DNA from: Limivivens faecihominis
Lineage (GTDB): Bacteria > Bacillota > Clostridia > Lachnospirales > Lachnospiraceae
Direction: 5' to 3'
Length of the DNA stretch: 64,000 nucleotides
Assembly: GCF_020686945.1 (NCBI RefSeq)
Contig: NZ_JAJEPR010000004.1
Coordinates: forward strand, 62,001 to 126,000
This document shows positions 8,744 to 17,549 of the stretch, in pieces. The position numbers and the translations under genes are program-made. The notes beneath the pieces are model-generated. The model ran no database searches, was not told where the DNA came from, and saw nothing but the letters and a program-made list of their open reading frames with translations. Within the stretch, counting starts at the first letter, position 1. Every line of letters starts with the position of its first letter.

Positions 8744-8772
8744 ATACTAACACTTTTGCAGAAAAGTATCAA
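8744..8772 (-). promoter_or_regulatory. Predicted metY promoter
   Basis: On the minus strand: TTGATA (8772-8767), a 17-base spacer, TAGTAT (8749-8744). It begins four bases after the prs stop codon. Confidence 0.55.
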
Positions 8773-8775
8773 TCC

Positions 8776-9951
8776 TTATTTGACAGGCTGATAGGAAGCC
8801 AGCAGCTTGTGGATCTTCTCTGTCGGGGACTGTACATGGTTGATGGAGACGTCATGGTTCATGGAATCAATGATGCTGGCCAGGAACTTGCTCATATCAG
8901 CCTCTTCATAGTACGGACGGGTCAGAAGCTCCGGCCGTCTGTAGTGAAGGTTTGTGGTGACAACTTTGGAGATATAGCCTTTCTCGTAGTATTCGTCGAA
9001 TTTCTCCAGGCCGTCGGTGAAAAGACCGAAGGTGGTGCAGACGAAGACGCGGCCGGCTTTCCGGTCTTTCAGCTGTTTGGCAACGTCCAGCATACTCTCG
9101 CCGGAGGAGATCATATCGTCGATGATGATCACATCTTTTCCTTCCACGGAATCACCCAGGAACTCGTGGGCAACGATGGGGTTTTTGCCGTTGACAACGG
9201 TGGAGTAATCTCTTCTCTTGTAGAACATACCCATATCCACGCCGAGGATGTTGGCGAAGTAAACGGCGCGTCCCATAGCTCCCTCGTCCGGGCTGATGAT
9301 CATCAGGTGTTCGTTGTCGATCCGGAAATCAGGAACGGACTTGGTCAGCGCTTTCAGGAACTGGTAGGTCGGCATGAAGGTGTCGAAGCCCTGAAGCGGG
9401 ATGGAATTCTGGACTCTGGGGTCGTGAGCGTCGAAGGTGATGATGTTGGAAACGCCCATCCGGGTCAGTTCCTGCAGAGCCAGGGCACAGTCGAGAGATT
9501 CCCGTTTGCTGCGCTTGTGCTGGCGTCCCTCATAGAGAAAGGGCATGATCACATTGATACGGCGCGCTTTTCCGTTTGCTGCGGAAATGATACGCTTCAG
9601 ATCCTGATAGTGGTTGTCCGGAGACATATGGTTTTCGTAACCGCAGACCGTGTAAGTCAGGCTGTAGTTCAGCACATCGGCAAGGATAAAAAGATCCACG
9701 CCTCTTACGGATTGTTTCAGGATTCCTTTGGCTTCGCCGGAACCGAAACGCGGGCAGCAGCAGTCGATCAGGTAGGAATCCTCCAGATAGCCTCTGTAAG
9801 CGATGGAATCTTTGGTGTGACTGGGATTTTCGTGACGGAAATCGCTCAGGTGTTTGTCCACCAGATTCGCGAAATCGCGGCATCCCTCCAGAGAAGCCAG
9901 CTTTAAAGGCGCAATAGGAATGGAATTTTGAAGCGGTTCAAAATTAGGCAT
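8776..9951 (-). CDS. prs: Ribose-phosphate pyrophosphokinase (PRPP synthetase), long form
   Basis: 391 residues, longer than the usual 315-residue PrsA but typical for a clostridial subfamily. It makes PRPP from ribose 5-phosphate and ATP for nucleotide, His and Trp synthesis. The PRPP-binding loop VIIIDDMISSGESM is clear (about residue 275), preceded by ISPDEGAMGRAVYFA. The start MPNFEPLQNSIPIAPLKLAS at 9951 has GGAGG six bases upstream; a longer frame to 9966 lacks a site. Transcribed away from the DUF512 gene. Confidence 0.93.
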   Translation of the reverse strand: MPNFEPLQNSIPIAPLKLASLEGCRDFANLVDKHLSDFRHENPSHTKDSIAYRGYLEDSYLIDCCCPRFGSGEAKGILKQSVRGVDLFILADVLNYSLTYTVCGYENHMSPDNHYQDLKRIISAANGKARRINVIMPFLYEGRQHKRSKRESLDCALALQELTRMGVSNIITFDAHDPRVQNSIPLQGFDTFMPTYQFLKALTKSVPDFRIDNEHLMIISPDEGAMGRAVYFANILGVDMGMFYKRRDYSTVVNGKNPIVAHEFLGDSVEGKDVIIIDDMISSGESMLDVAKQLKDRKAGRVFVCTTFGLFTDGLEKFDEYYEKGYISKVVTTNLHYRRPELLTRPYYEEADMSKFLASIIDSMNHDVSINHVQSPTEKIHKLLASYQPVK

Positions 9952-10064
9952 GACAGTCCTCCACAAAAAATATAAAGTTTTACATAATTTTACATAATCT
10001 CACATCATCTTAACATTGCAGCCAGGGCGAGTCAAGGAAAATATAAATTTCATGAGGGTAATCA

Positions 10065-10093
10065 TTGCATTTTACAGCGTGATTTAGTATGAT
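10065..10093 (+). promoter_or_regulatory. Predicted promoter for the DUF512-der-plsY-gpsA run
   Basis: TTGCAT (10065-10070), a 17-base spacer and TATGAT (10088-10093), 24 bases before the DUF512 start codon. The TTGCATTTTACAG block also occurs in the rplS promoter. Confidence 0.6.
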
Positions 10094-10117
10094 AATGAGA
10101 GCAAAGGAGAAAACAAC

Positions 10118-11488
10118 ATGAAGAAAAAAGACCACCGCCATAAGGTGAGTACGGTAGAACCGGGCAGCATCGCGGAGGAACTGGGGATTGAACCCGGGGA
10201 TTTTTTGCTGGCCGTCAACGATCAGGAGATCGAGGATATCTTCGATTATCATTACCTGATCAATGAAGAATACCTGACCGTACTGATTGAGAAGCCCGAC
10301 GGGGAACAGTGGGAGCTGGAGATCGAGAAGGAGTTTGAGGATGATCTCGGAATGGAATTTGAGAACGGCCTCATGGATGATTACCGCTCCTGTCATAATA
10401 AATGTATTTTTTGTTTTATTGACCAGATGCCGCCTGGCATGCGGGAAACACTCTATTTTAAGGACGACGATTCCCGCCTTTCTTTCCTCCAGGGAAACTA
10501 TGTGACCCTGACCAACATGAGCGAGCACGACATCGACCGGATCATCCGCTATCATCTGGGTCCCATCAACGTGTCCTTCCAGGCGATGAATCCGAAGCTC
10601 CGCTGTCAGATGCTCCACAACCGTTTCGCCGGGGAAGCGCTGAAAAAAGTGGACCGGCTCTATGAAAACGGCATCGAGATGAACGGCCAGATCGTTCTCT
10701 GCAAGGGTGTCAACGACGGGGAGGAGCTCCGCTACAGCATTGAAGCCCTGGGAAAATATATGCCGGTGCTTCAGAGCGTCTCCGTGGTGCCTGTGGGCCT
10801 TACGAAGTTCCGCGAGGGCCTTTATCCGCTGGAGCCTTTTAATAAGGAAGACGCCGGTGAAGTGCTGGATATGATCGAGCACTATCAGAAGATTTTTTAT
10901 GAAAAATACGGTATTCACGGAATTCATGCCGGGGATGAGTGGTATCTTCTGGCGGAACGGGAGCTCCCGGAGGCAGAGCGCTACGACGGCTACATCCAGT
11001 ATGAAAACGGCGTGGGCATGCTTCGTTCCCTGATCGATGAGGTGGAAGAGGAACTGGCACTGAGGGAAAAGGACGAGAGCATTTCCCATGCAATTTCCAT
11101 CGCCACCGGCTATTCGGCGGCTCCGGTCTTAAGGCAGCTGGCAGACCGGGTGCAGGAAAAATACCCCAATGTCTACACAGAAGTTTATCCGATCGTCAAC
11201 CATTTTTTCGGGGAGCGGATCACTGTGGCCGGTCTTCTGACTTTCCAGGACCTGAAGGAACAGCTTCTGGAGAAAAATCTGGGCGAGCGGCTGCTTCTTC
11301 CGAGCACGATTGTGAAGAGCGACGAGGATCTTTTCCTGGACGACTACCGGGTAGGCGATCTGGAAACTGCTTTACAAACGCCGGTGAATATTGTAAAATC
11401 AAGCGGTCGGGCTTTTGTGGAAGCCCTTTTAATGGAAGACGGAGAGGTCCGTCATTCCCAGATAGGTGAGGTGAATAAATATGAGTAA
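10118..11488 (+). CDS. DUF512 radical-SAM-like protein with PDZ domain
   Basis: 456 residues. Residues about 10-70 form a PDZ-like domain (PGSIAEELGIEPGDFLLAVN). Then comes a radical-SAM-type cysteine motif, CHNKCIFCF (Cys92, Cys96, Cys99), and the C-terminal DUF512. The family is conserved next to der in clostridia, but its substrate is not known to me. The gene overlaps der by eight bases, so the two are surely co-transcribed and probably coupled. An iron-sulfur enzyme acting near translation or ribosome assembly is only an inference from this pairing. Confidence 0.85.
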   Translation: MKKKDHRHKVSTVEPGSIAEELGIEPGDFLLAVNDQEIEDIFDYHYLINEEYLTVLIEKPDGEQWELEIEKEFEDDLGMEFENGLMDDYRSCHNKCIFCFIDQMPPGMRETLYFKDDDSRLSFLQGNYVTLTNMSEHDIDRIIRYHLGPINVSFQAMNPKLRCQMLHNRFAGEALKKVDRLYENGIEMNGQIVLCKGVNDGEELRYSIEALGKYMPVLQSVSVVPVGLTKFREGLYPLEPFNKEDAGEVLDMIEHYQKIFYEKYGIHGIHAGDEWYLLAERELPEAERYDGYIQYENGVGMLRSLIDEVEEELALREKDESISHAISIATGYSAAPVLRQLADRVQEKYPNVYTEVYPIVNHFFGERITVAGLLTFQDLKEQLLEKNLGERLLLPSTIVKSDEDLFLDDYRVGDLETALQTPVNIVKSSGRAFVEALLMEDGEVRHSQIGEVNKYE

Positions 11489-12809
11489 ACCAGTAGTAGC
11501 AATCGTTGGAAGACCCAATGTGGGAAAATCCACCCTTTTTAATGCGCTGGCGGGAGAGCAGATCTCCATCGTAAAAGATACGCCCGGTGTGACCAGAGAC
11601 CGTATTTATGCGGACGTGGAATGGCTGAATCATAAATTTACATTGATTGATACCGGAGGAATCGAGCCGGAGAGCAAGGATATCATTCTCTCCCAGATGA
11701 GAGAGCAGGCGCAGATCGCCATTGATACGGCGGATGTCATTATTTTTATCACGGATGTGCGCCAGGGCCTGGTGGATGCGGATGCCAAGGTGGCAGATAT
11801 GCTCCGCCGCTCCCACAAACCGGTGCTTCTCGTGGTAAATAAAGTGGACAGCTTCAAGAAATTCATGACGGATGTCTACGAGTTCTACAACCTCGGCATC
11901 GGCGATCCGATCCCGGTTTCCGCCGCTTCCCAGCTGGGTATCGGTGATATGCTGGACGAGGTGGTCAAACACTTCGATGAGGATCAGCTGGAAGAGGCTG
12001 AGGACGAGCGCCCGCGCATCGCAGTCGTAGGAAAACCGAACGTAGGTAAATCTTCTATTATAAATAAGCTTATCGGTGAGAACCGTGTCATCGTTTCCAA
12101 CGTGGCCGGAACCACCCGTGACGCCATCGATACGGAGATCGTCTGGAACAAGAAGCCCTATGTGTTTATCGACACCGCAGGTCTTCGCCGGAAGAACAAG
12201 ATTAAAGAAGAGCTGGAGCGCTACAGTATCATCCGTACGGTAACGGCCGTTGACAGGGCTGATGTGGTAGTCGTAGTCATCGACGCCACCGAGGGTGTCA
12301 CCGAACAGGATGCGAAAATTGCCGGTATCGCTCACGAGAGAGGAAAAGGTATCATCATTGCCGTCAACAAATGGGACGCTGTGGAGAAAAACGACAAGAC
12401 TATCTACAAGTACACGAATGAGATCCGTAACACTCTTTCCTTTATGCCTTACGCAGAGATCATGTTTATCTCCGCAGAGACAGGGCAGCGTCTGCCGAAA
12501 CTTTTCGAGAAGATCGATATGGTTCTGGAAAACCAGACTCTTCGGGTACAGACCGGTGTGCTCAACGAGATTATGACCGAGGCCGTGGCTCTTCAGCAGC
12601 CGCCTTCAGACAAAGGAAAACGCCTGAAACTCTTCTATATTACCCAGGTAGCGGTAAAACCGCCCACCTTCGTGATCTTTGTAAACGACAAAGAGCTGAT
12701 GCACTTCTCTTATGTGCGTTATTTGGAAAATAAGATCCGGGATACCTTTGGCTTCCAGGGAACTTCCCTGAAATTCATTATCCGGGAGAGACAGGAAAAG
12801 GAGAGATGA
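11481..12809 (+). CDS. der: Ribosome-assembly GTPase Der (EngA)
   Basis: 442 residues with two tandem GTPase domains followed by a KH-like domain, the hallmark of Der. G1 motifs are GRPNVGKSTLFN (residue 9) and GKPNVGKSSIIN (about 182). The G3 motifs DTGG and DTAG and the G4 motifs NKVD and NKWD are visible. Der acts in 50S maturation. The start overlaps the DUF512 gene and the end overlaps plsY (ATGA). Confidence 0.97.
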   Translation: MSKPVVAIVGRPNVGKSTLFNALAGEQISIVKDTPGVTRDRIYADVEWLNHKFTLIDTGGIEPESKDIILSQMREQAQIAIDTADVIIFITDVRQGLVDADAKVADMLRRSHKPVLLVVNKVDSFKKFMTDVYEFYNLGIGDPIPVSAASQLGIGDMLDEVVKHFDEDQLEEAEDERPRIAVVGKPNVGKSSIINKLIGENRVIVSNVAGTTRDAIDTEIVWNKKPYVFIDTAGLRRKNKIKEELERYSIIRTVTAVDRADVVVVVIDATEGVTEQDAKIAGIAHERGKGIIIAVNKWDAVEKNDKTIYKYTNEIRNTLSFMPYAEIMFISAETGQRLPKLFEKIDMVLENQTLRVQTGVLNEIMTEAVALQQPPSDKGKRLKLFYITQVAVKPPTFVIFVNDKELMHFSYVRYLENKIRDTFGFQGTSLKFIIRERQEKER

Positions 12810-13465
12810 GTATGTGGGTTCGAGTCGGCTGTCTGGCCATCGGTTATCTCTTCGGTCTCTTTCAGACCAGCTATATTTACGGAAAGGCCCACGGCATCGA
12901 TATCCGCAATTACGGCAGCGGCAACGCAGGCACCACCAATATGATGAGAACGCTCGGCACCAAAGCCGGCCTCATCACCTTCTTTGGCGACTGCGTGAAA
13001 TGTATGCTGGCCGTAGGCCTTGTATGTCTGCTTTTTGGAAAAAGTCACAGCGAAATGCTTCCTCTTCTCAAGATGTATGCGGCGGCGGGAACGATCCTGG
13101 GACACAATTTCCCCTTTTATCTCCAGTTTCACGGCGGAAAAGGCATTGCGGCTACGGCGGGTCTCGTTTTATCCTTTGACCCCATCATGTCAGTTTTAGG
13201 TATTATTACCTTTTTCGGCATCTTTTTTACCACCCATTATGTGTCCTTAGGCTCCCTTCTGGTTTACGCCGGGATCATGATCGAGGTGCTGGTGCTGGGA
13301 CAGACGGGCCATTTTGCCATGAGCCAGCCGCTTCTCTGTGAGCTTTATGTTGTGACGGCCTTTCTGACGGTCATGGCTTACTGGAAACACAGAGGAAATA
13401 TCGTCCGTCTCCTTCACGGAGAGGAGAGAAAGACTTATCTTTCCAGCAGCAAAAATAAAAAATAA
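12806..13465 (+). CDS. plsY: Acyl-phosphate:glycerol-3-phosphate acyltransferase PlsY
   Basis: 219 residues, an integral membrane enzyme that makes lysophosphatidate from acyl phosphate and glycerol 3-phosphate. The first conserved loop GSGNAGTTNMMRTLG (about residue 37) and the second FHGGKGIAATAG (about 110) are present, with about five hydrophobic segments. A basic tail of about 15 residues extends past the last helix. It overlaps der by four bases and precedes gpsA, which makes its substrate. Confidence 0.95.
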   Translation: MSMWVRVGCLAIGYLFGLFQTSYIYGKAHGIDIRNYGSGNAGTTNMMRTLGTKAGLITFFGDCVKCMLAVGLVCLLFGKSHSEMLPLLKMYAAAGTILGHNFPFYLQFHGGKGIAATAGLVLSFDPIMSVLGIITFFGIFFTTHYVSLGSLLVYAGIMIEVLVLGQTGHFAMSQPLLCELYVVTAFLTVMAYWKHRGNIVRLLHGEERKTYLSSSKNKK

Positions 13466-13479
13466 CGGAGGTATCGATT

Positions 13480-14493
13480 ATGGCAAAGATCGGTATGATC
13501 GGTGCGGGAAGCTGGGGAACGGCCCTGGCGCTCCTGTGCGATAAAAACGGACATGAGGTGACGATCTGGTCCATCATGAAGGATGAAGTGAAAATGCTCC
13601 GGACGAAACGGCAGCACGAGACGAAACTTCCCGGCGTGATCCTTCCGGAGAAGATCGAGATCACCAATGATCTCAAGAAGGCCATGATGGACAAGGATGT
13701 GCTGGTTCTGGCAGTTCCTTCTGCTTTTACCAGAAGCACCGCCCGCTCCATGAAAGCCTTCTTAAAGCCCGGCCAGCTTATCGTCAACGTGGCCAAGGGT
13801 ATTGAGGAACATACGATGCTGACTCTCTCCGAGATCATCGAGGAGGAGCTTCCCGAAGCGGAGGTGGCAGTGATGTCCGGTCCCAGCCATGCGGAGGAGG
13901 TAGGCATCGGCCTCCCGACGAATATCGTTGTCAGCGCTCATAAGAAAGCCGTGGCAGAGTATTTACAGGAGATCTTCATGAGCCCCGTCTTCCGTGTCTA
14001 CACAAACCCGGATATCCTGGGCGTGGAGCTGGGCGGTTCCCTTAAGAACGTCATTGCTCTGGCAGCAGGAGCGGCGGACGGTCTGGGCTACGGCGACAAC
14101 ACGAAAGCGGCTCTGATTACCAGAGGTATCGCCGAAATCACCCGTCTTGGAGTGGCCATGGGAGCGAAGGTTGAGACTTTTAACGGGCTTACCGGCATCG
14201 GCGACCTCATCGTTACCTGTGCCAGCCGCCACAGCCGGAACCGGAAAGCCGGTTATCTGATCGGCCAAGGCTACACGATGGACGAGGCCATGAAAGAAGT
14301 CAAGATGGTGGTGGAGGGCGTCTATTCCGCCAAAGCCGCTATGGAGCTTGCTGTCAAGTACGAGGTGGAAATGCCCATTGTGGAGCAGGTCAACAAAGTC
14401 CTCTTTGAGAACAAGAGCGCGAAGGAGGCTGTGGCCGAGCTCATGCTCAGAGACAAAAAAGTAGAAAACAGTACTCTCGTCTGGGAGGCTTAA
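13480..14493 (+). CDS. gpsA: Glycerol-3-phosphate dehydrogenase [NAD(P)+]
   Basis: 337 residues. It reduces dihydroxyacetone phosphate to sn-glycerol 3-phosphate for phospholipid synthesis. The N-terminal nucleotide-binding loop is GAGSWGTALALL. The substrate region has GGSLKNVIALAAGAADGLGYGDN (split here as GGSLKNVIALAAG and GLGYGDN), with the catalytic lysine of this motif near residue 188. It follows plsY with a GGAGG site and ends at a strong terminator. Confidence 0.97.
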   Translation: MAKIGMIGAGSWGTALALLCDKNGHEVTIWSIMKDEVKMLRTKRQHETKLPGVILPEKIEITNDLKKAMMDKDVLVLAVPSAFTRSTARSMKAFLKPGQLIVNVAKGIEEHTMLTLSEIIEEELPEAEVAVMSGPSHAEEVGIGLPTNIVVSAHKKAVAEYLQEIFMSPVFRVYTNPDILGVELGGSLKNVIALAAGAADGLGYGDNTKAALITRGIAEITRLGVAMGAKVETFNGLTGIGDLIVTCASRHSRNRKAGYLIGQGYTMDEAMKEVKMVVEGVYSAKAAMELAVKYEVEMPIVEQVNKVLFENKSAKEAVAELMLRDKKVENSTLVWEA

Positions 14494-14500
14494 AGAGTTG

Positions 14501-14546
14501 AAATCCCCCTGTCCGGTTTACTGCTACCGGATAGGGGATTTTTTTG
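14501..14546 (+). terminator. Intrinsic terminator after gpsA
   Basis: AAATCCCCCTGTCCGGT pairs with ACCGGATAGGGGATTT (one bulge and one wobble) and is followed by a run of seven T. Confidence 0.88.
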
Positions 14547-14556
14547 CAAAAAACAG

Positions 14557-14585
14557 TTGCTTTTTTGATACAGAGGGTGTATAGT
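14557..14585 (+). promoter_or_regulatory. Predicted promoter of the TrpXYZ-type ABC operon
   Basis: TTGCTT (14557-14562), a 17-base spacer, TATAGT (14580-14585). The leader to the start codon is about 70 bases and has no T-box or known riboswitch that I can recognise. Confidence 0.55.
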
Positions 14586-14659
14586 ACAGATAACTTGAGA
14601 CTTTAAAGCATAAAAGCGTTAAAGCATCGATAGATTGAAGAGGTAAAGGAGAAGATATT

Positions 14660-15697
14660 ATGAAAAAGAAACTTGCTTTGTTATTAAGTCTGGGACTCTG
14701 TGTATCTACAATGACGATTACTGCTTCCGCAGATGAAGAGAAGACCTACAAGATCGGTGTCTGCCAGCTCATGGAGCACGACGCTCTGGATGCAGCCTAC
14801 AATGGTTTCGTGGAAGGCCTGAAGGAAGCCGGCTACGAGGAGGGCAAGAACCTGGAGATCGATATGAACAATGCACAGGGTGACCAGTCCAACTGTGCCA
14901 CCATCGCTGCCAAGCTGAAAAACGACGGCTGCGACCTTGTCTTCGCTATCGCTACTCCGGCGGCTCAGGCCTGTGCCAATGAGATCACCGACACCCCGAT
15001 TCTGATTTCCGCAGTTACCGATCCGGCTGCTTCCGGACTGGTTGACAGCAATGAGGCTCCGGGAGCAAATATCACCGGTACTTCCGATCTGACACCGGTA
15101 GCTTCTCAGATCGAAATGATCCAGAAACTGGTTCCTGATGCAAAAACGGTAGGCGTTTTCTATACCTCCAGTGAGACCAATTCCAAACTTCAGGCGGATA
15201 TGGCTATTGAAGCAGGAGAGAAGCTTGGTTACACGATGGAGACTTATACGGTTTCTCAGAGCTCTGAAATTCAGCAGGTAGTAGAGTCTATGGTCGGAAA
15301 GATCGATGCACTCTATATTCCTACAGATAATCTGCTTGCCTCCAATATGCCGACGGTTTCCATGGTTGCAAACCAGGCAAAGATCCCGACAATCTGTGGT
15401 GAGAGCGGAATGGTAGAAAATGGAGGACTCATCACCAACGGAATCAATTACTTTGATCTTGGTGTTCTGACCGGAAAACAGGCAGCAGAGATTCTGGAAG
15501 GTGCAGACCCGGCTACAATGCCCATCGAGTACTGCCCGGAGGATTCCTACACCTACACCGTAAATGAGGATACCGCCGCAGAGATCGGCATTGAGATACC
15601 GGAGGAATTCCTTCAGGATTCCGAGGAGGTGGAAACAGAAGCTTCCACAGAGACCGCAGAAGAGACCGAGACTGAGTCTGAGTCTGCTGCAGAATAA
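14660..15697 (+). CDS. ABC transporter substrate-binding protein (PF04392/TrpX type)
   Basis: 345 residues. The signal peptide ends at about TASA-DEE (residue 24). The mature domain has the family opening YKIGVCQLMEHDALD and later ISAVTDPAASGLVDS. TrpX-type proteins carry tryptophan or other small amphipathic ligands; the ligand here is unknown. The only cysteine in the leader (LGLC) does not fit a lipobox, so membrane anchoring is not evident. A 25-residue tail rich in Glu, Thr and Ser closes the protein. First gene of a three-gene importer operon. Confidence 0.85.
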   Translation: MKKKLALLLSLGLCVSTMTITASADEEKTYKIGVCQLMEHDALDAAYNGFVEGLKEAGYEEGKNLEIDMNNAQGDQSNCATIAAKLKNDGCDLVFAIATPAAQACANEITDTPILISAVTDPAASGLVDSNEAPGANITGTSDLTPVASQIEMIQKLVPDAKTVGVFYTSSETNSKLQADMAIEAGEKLGYTMETYTVSQSSEIQQVVESMVGKIDALYIPTDNLLASNMPTVSMVANQAKIPTICGESGMVENGGLITNGINYFDLGVLTGKQAAEILEGADPATMPIEYCPEDSYTYTVNEDTAAEIGIEIPEEFLQDSEEVETEASTETAEETETESESAAE

Positions 15698-15727
15698 AAA
15701 AACTAAATCCAATATTTGGAGGTTTAC

Positions 15728-16660
15728 ATGAGCGTATTATTAGCCATGTTCAGTGCCGTTGCCCAGGGAATGCTCTGGGCAATGCTTGCACTGGGCGTTT
15801 ATATCACTTTCCGTCTTCTGGACTTTGCAGACCTTACCTGTGAGGGCAGCTTTGCCATGGGAGCCTGTATCAGTGCCGTGATGACGGTGACTTACCATAT
15901 GAATCCTTTTGTCAGCCTGATCTTCGGCTTCCTGGGCGGAGCCATCGCGGGAACGGTGACAGGTCTTCTGAACACGAAGCTGAAAATTCCGCCGATCCTG
16001 GCAGGTATTCTTTCCATGATTTCTCTTTATTCCATCAACCTCCGGATCATGTCCGACAAGGCAAATCTTCCCATCAATGTCCGGGAAGAGGGAGTGGAGA
16101 GCATGGTAACTTTTATACAGAAACTTCTCCCCGAATCCATACGGACCATGAGTCAGACCACGACGGTGATCGCAGCCTGTATCGGCCTTGTTTTCTGTGT
16201 TCTCTCCGTTGCGGTTCTTTACTGGTTTTTTGGAACAGAGCTGGGAAGCGCTATCCGGGCCACGGGAAACAATGAGAAAATGATTCGTGCCCTGGGTGTC
16301 AACACCGACCATATGAAGCTGGTAGCTCTGGCTTTGAGCAATGGTTTCATCGCCCTTTCCGGTTCCCTTGTAGCTCAGAACCAGAAGGTAGCGGATGTAG
16401 GTTCCGGAACAGGCGCCATCGTCATCGGCCTGGCTTCCATTGTCATTGGCGAGGTGCTTTTTGCAAAAGCTACGAGTTTTAAGTGGCGGCTCACCGGCAT
16501 TATCGTCGGTTCCATCGTGTACCGTATGATCGTGGCCATCGTCCTTCAGCTGGGTATGCGTTCCAGTGACCTGAAGCTTCTGACAGCCATCCTGGTAGCT
16601 GCGGCTCTCTCTGTGCCGAGACTTCTCCAGTTGAAAAACGGAAAGGGGGCAAAGGCCTGA
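15728..16660 (+). CDS. ABC transporter permease (TrpY type)
   Basis: 310 residues with eight or nine hydrophobic segments, of the branched-chain/TrpY permease family. Visible features include LLDFADLTCEGSFAMGA (about residue 30) and a GSAIRATGNNEKMIRALGV cytoplasmic loop (about 178) that should contact the ATPase. The ATG at 15728 has GGAGG 7 bases upstream; a TTG at 15716 would place the ribosome site inside the gene. Its stop codon overlaps the next start (TGATG). Confidence 0.88.
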   Translation: MSVLLAMFSAVAQGMLWAMLALGVYITFRLLDFADLTCEGSFAMGACISAVMTVTYHMNPFVSLIFGFLGGAIAGTVTGLLNTKLKIPPILAGILSMISLYSINLRIMSDKANLPINVREEGVESMVTFIQKLLPESIRTMSQTTTVIAACIGLVFCVLSVAVLYWFFGTELGSAIRATGNNEKMIRALGVNTDHMKLVALALSNGFIALSGSLVAQNQKVADVGSGTGAIVIGLASIVIGEVLFAKATSFKWRLTGIIVGSIVYRMIVAIVLQLGMRSSDLKLLTAILVAAALSVPRLLQLKNGKGAKA

Positions 16661-17454
16661 TGCTTCTTCTTGAAAATGTACAGAAAACCTTTAATAAAGG
16701 TACGGTAAATGAGAAAAAGGCCCTCACGGGGGTCAATTTAAATATGAACTCCAAGGATTTTGTTACGGTCATCGGCGGAAACGGCGCGGGCAAGTCCACG
16801 ATGCTGAATATGATTGCCGGCGTTTACCCCATCGACAAAGGTAAGATCGTCCTCAATGGAAAAGATCTGACCCGGGAACCGGAGCACAAGCGGGCGAAAT
16901 ACATTAGCCGTGTGTTTCAGGACCCGATGATGGGAACAGCCGCCAATATGGAGATCCAGGAGAATCTGGCTCTGGCTTATCGTCGTGGAAAACGGCGTGG
17001 TCTTGCCTGGGGCATCACCAGAGATGAAAAGGAGTTTTTTGGCGAGAAGTTAAAAATCCTGGGACTGGGCCTTGAGGATCGAATGACTTCTAAAGTAGGT
17101 CTTCTTTCAGGCGGCCAGCGTCAGGCTCTGACACTTCTCATGGCTTCCCTGATTCGTCCGGAAGTTTTGCTTCTGGATGAACACACGGCGGCACTTGACC
17201 CGAAGACGGCAGCAAAGGTGCTTGATGTAACGGAAAATATCATTGAGGAACAGTCTCTGTCGGCAATTATGGTCACACATAATATGAAAGATGCCATTCG
17301 TCTGGGCAACCGCCTCATCATGATGCATGAGGGAAAAATCATCTACGACGTCTCTGGCGAGGAGAAGAAAAAACTCCAGGTATCCGACCTTCTGGAAAAA
17401 TTCGAGCAGGCCAGCGGCGGCGAGTTCGCCAACGACCGGATGATGCTGGCATAA
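16660..17454 (+). CDS. ABC transporter ATP-binding protein (TrpZ type)
   Basis: 264 residues. Walker A is GGNGAGKSTMLN (about residue 38), the signature motif LLSGGQRQALTLLMA (about 148) and Walker B EVLLLDEHTAALDP (about 168), with the switch His in MVTHNMKDAIRLGNRL. It energises the permease before it, with which it overlaps by one base. Together with the preceding two genes it makes a complete importer of small organic ligands. Confidence 0.9.
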   Translation: MLLLENVQKTFNKGTVNEKKALTGVNLNMNSKDFVTVIGGNGAGKSTMLNMIAGVYPIDKGKIVLNGKDLTREPEHKRAKYISRVFQDPMMGTAANMEIQENLALAYRRGKRRGLAWGITRDEKEFFGEKLKILGLGLEDRMTSKVGLLSGGQRQALTLLMASLIRPEVLLLDEHTAALDPKTAAKVLDVTENIIEEQSLSAIMVTHNMKDAIRLGNRLIMMHEGKIIYDVSGEEKKKLQVSDLLEKFEQASGGEFANDRMMLA

Positions 17455-17457
17455 ACA

Positions 17458-17512
17458 AAAGCATTGCTATTTTTGTGAATTTCGATTATCATAAAAGTAG
17501 CGATGCTTTCTT
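17458..17512 (+). terminator. Intrinsic terminator of the ABC operon
   Basis: AAAGCATTGCTATTTTTGTG pairs with CATAAAAGTAGCGATGCTTT through about 20 pairs including G-U wobbles and is followed by CTTTAT. Confidence 0.75.
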
Positions 17513-17549
17513 TATATTGAAAGAAACCGGAAGACAAGGGGGAAGGTTT

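Noticed and set aside
14586..14659. T-box or tryptophan-responsive leader upstream of the TrpXYZ-type importer
   Set aside because: The leader is too short and lacks the T-box consensus.
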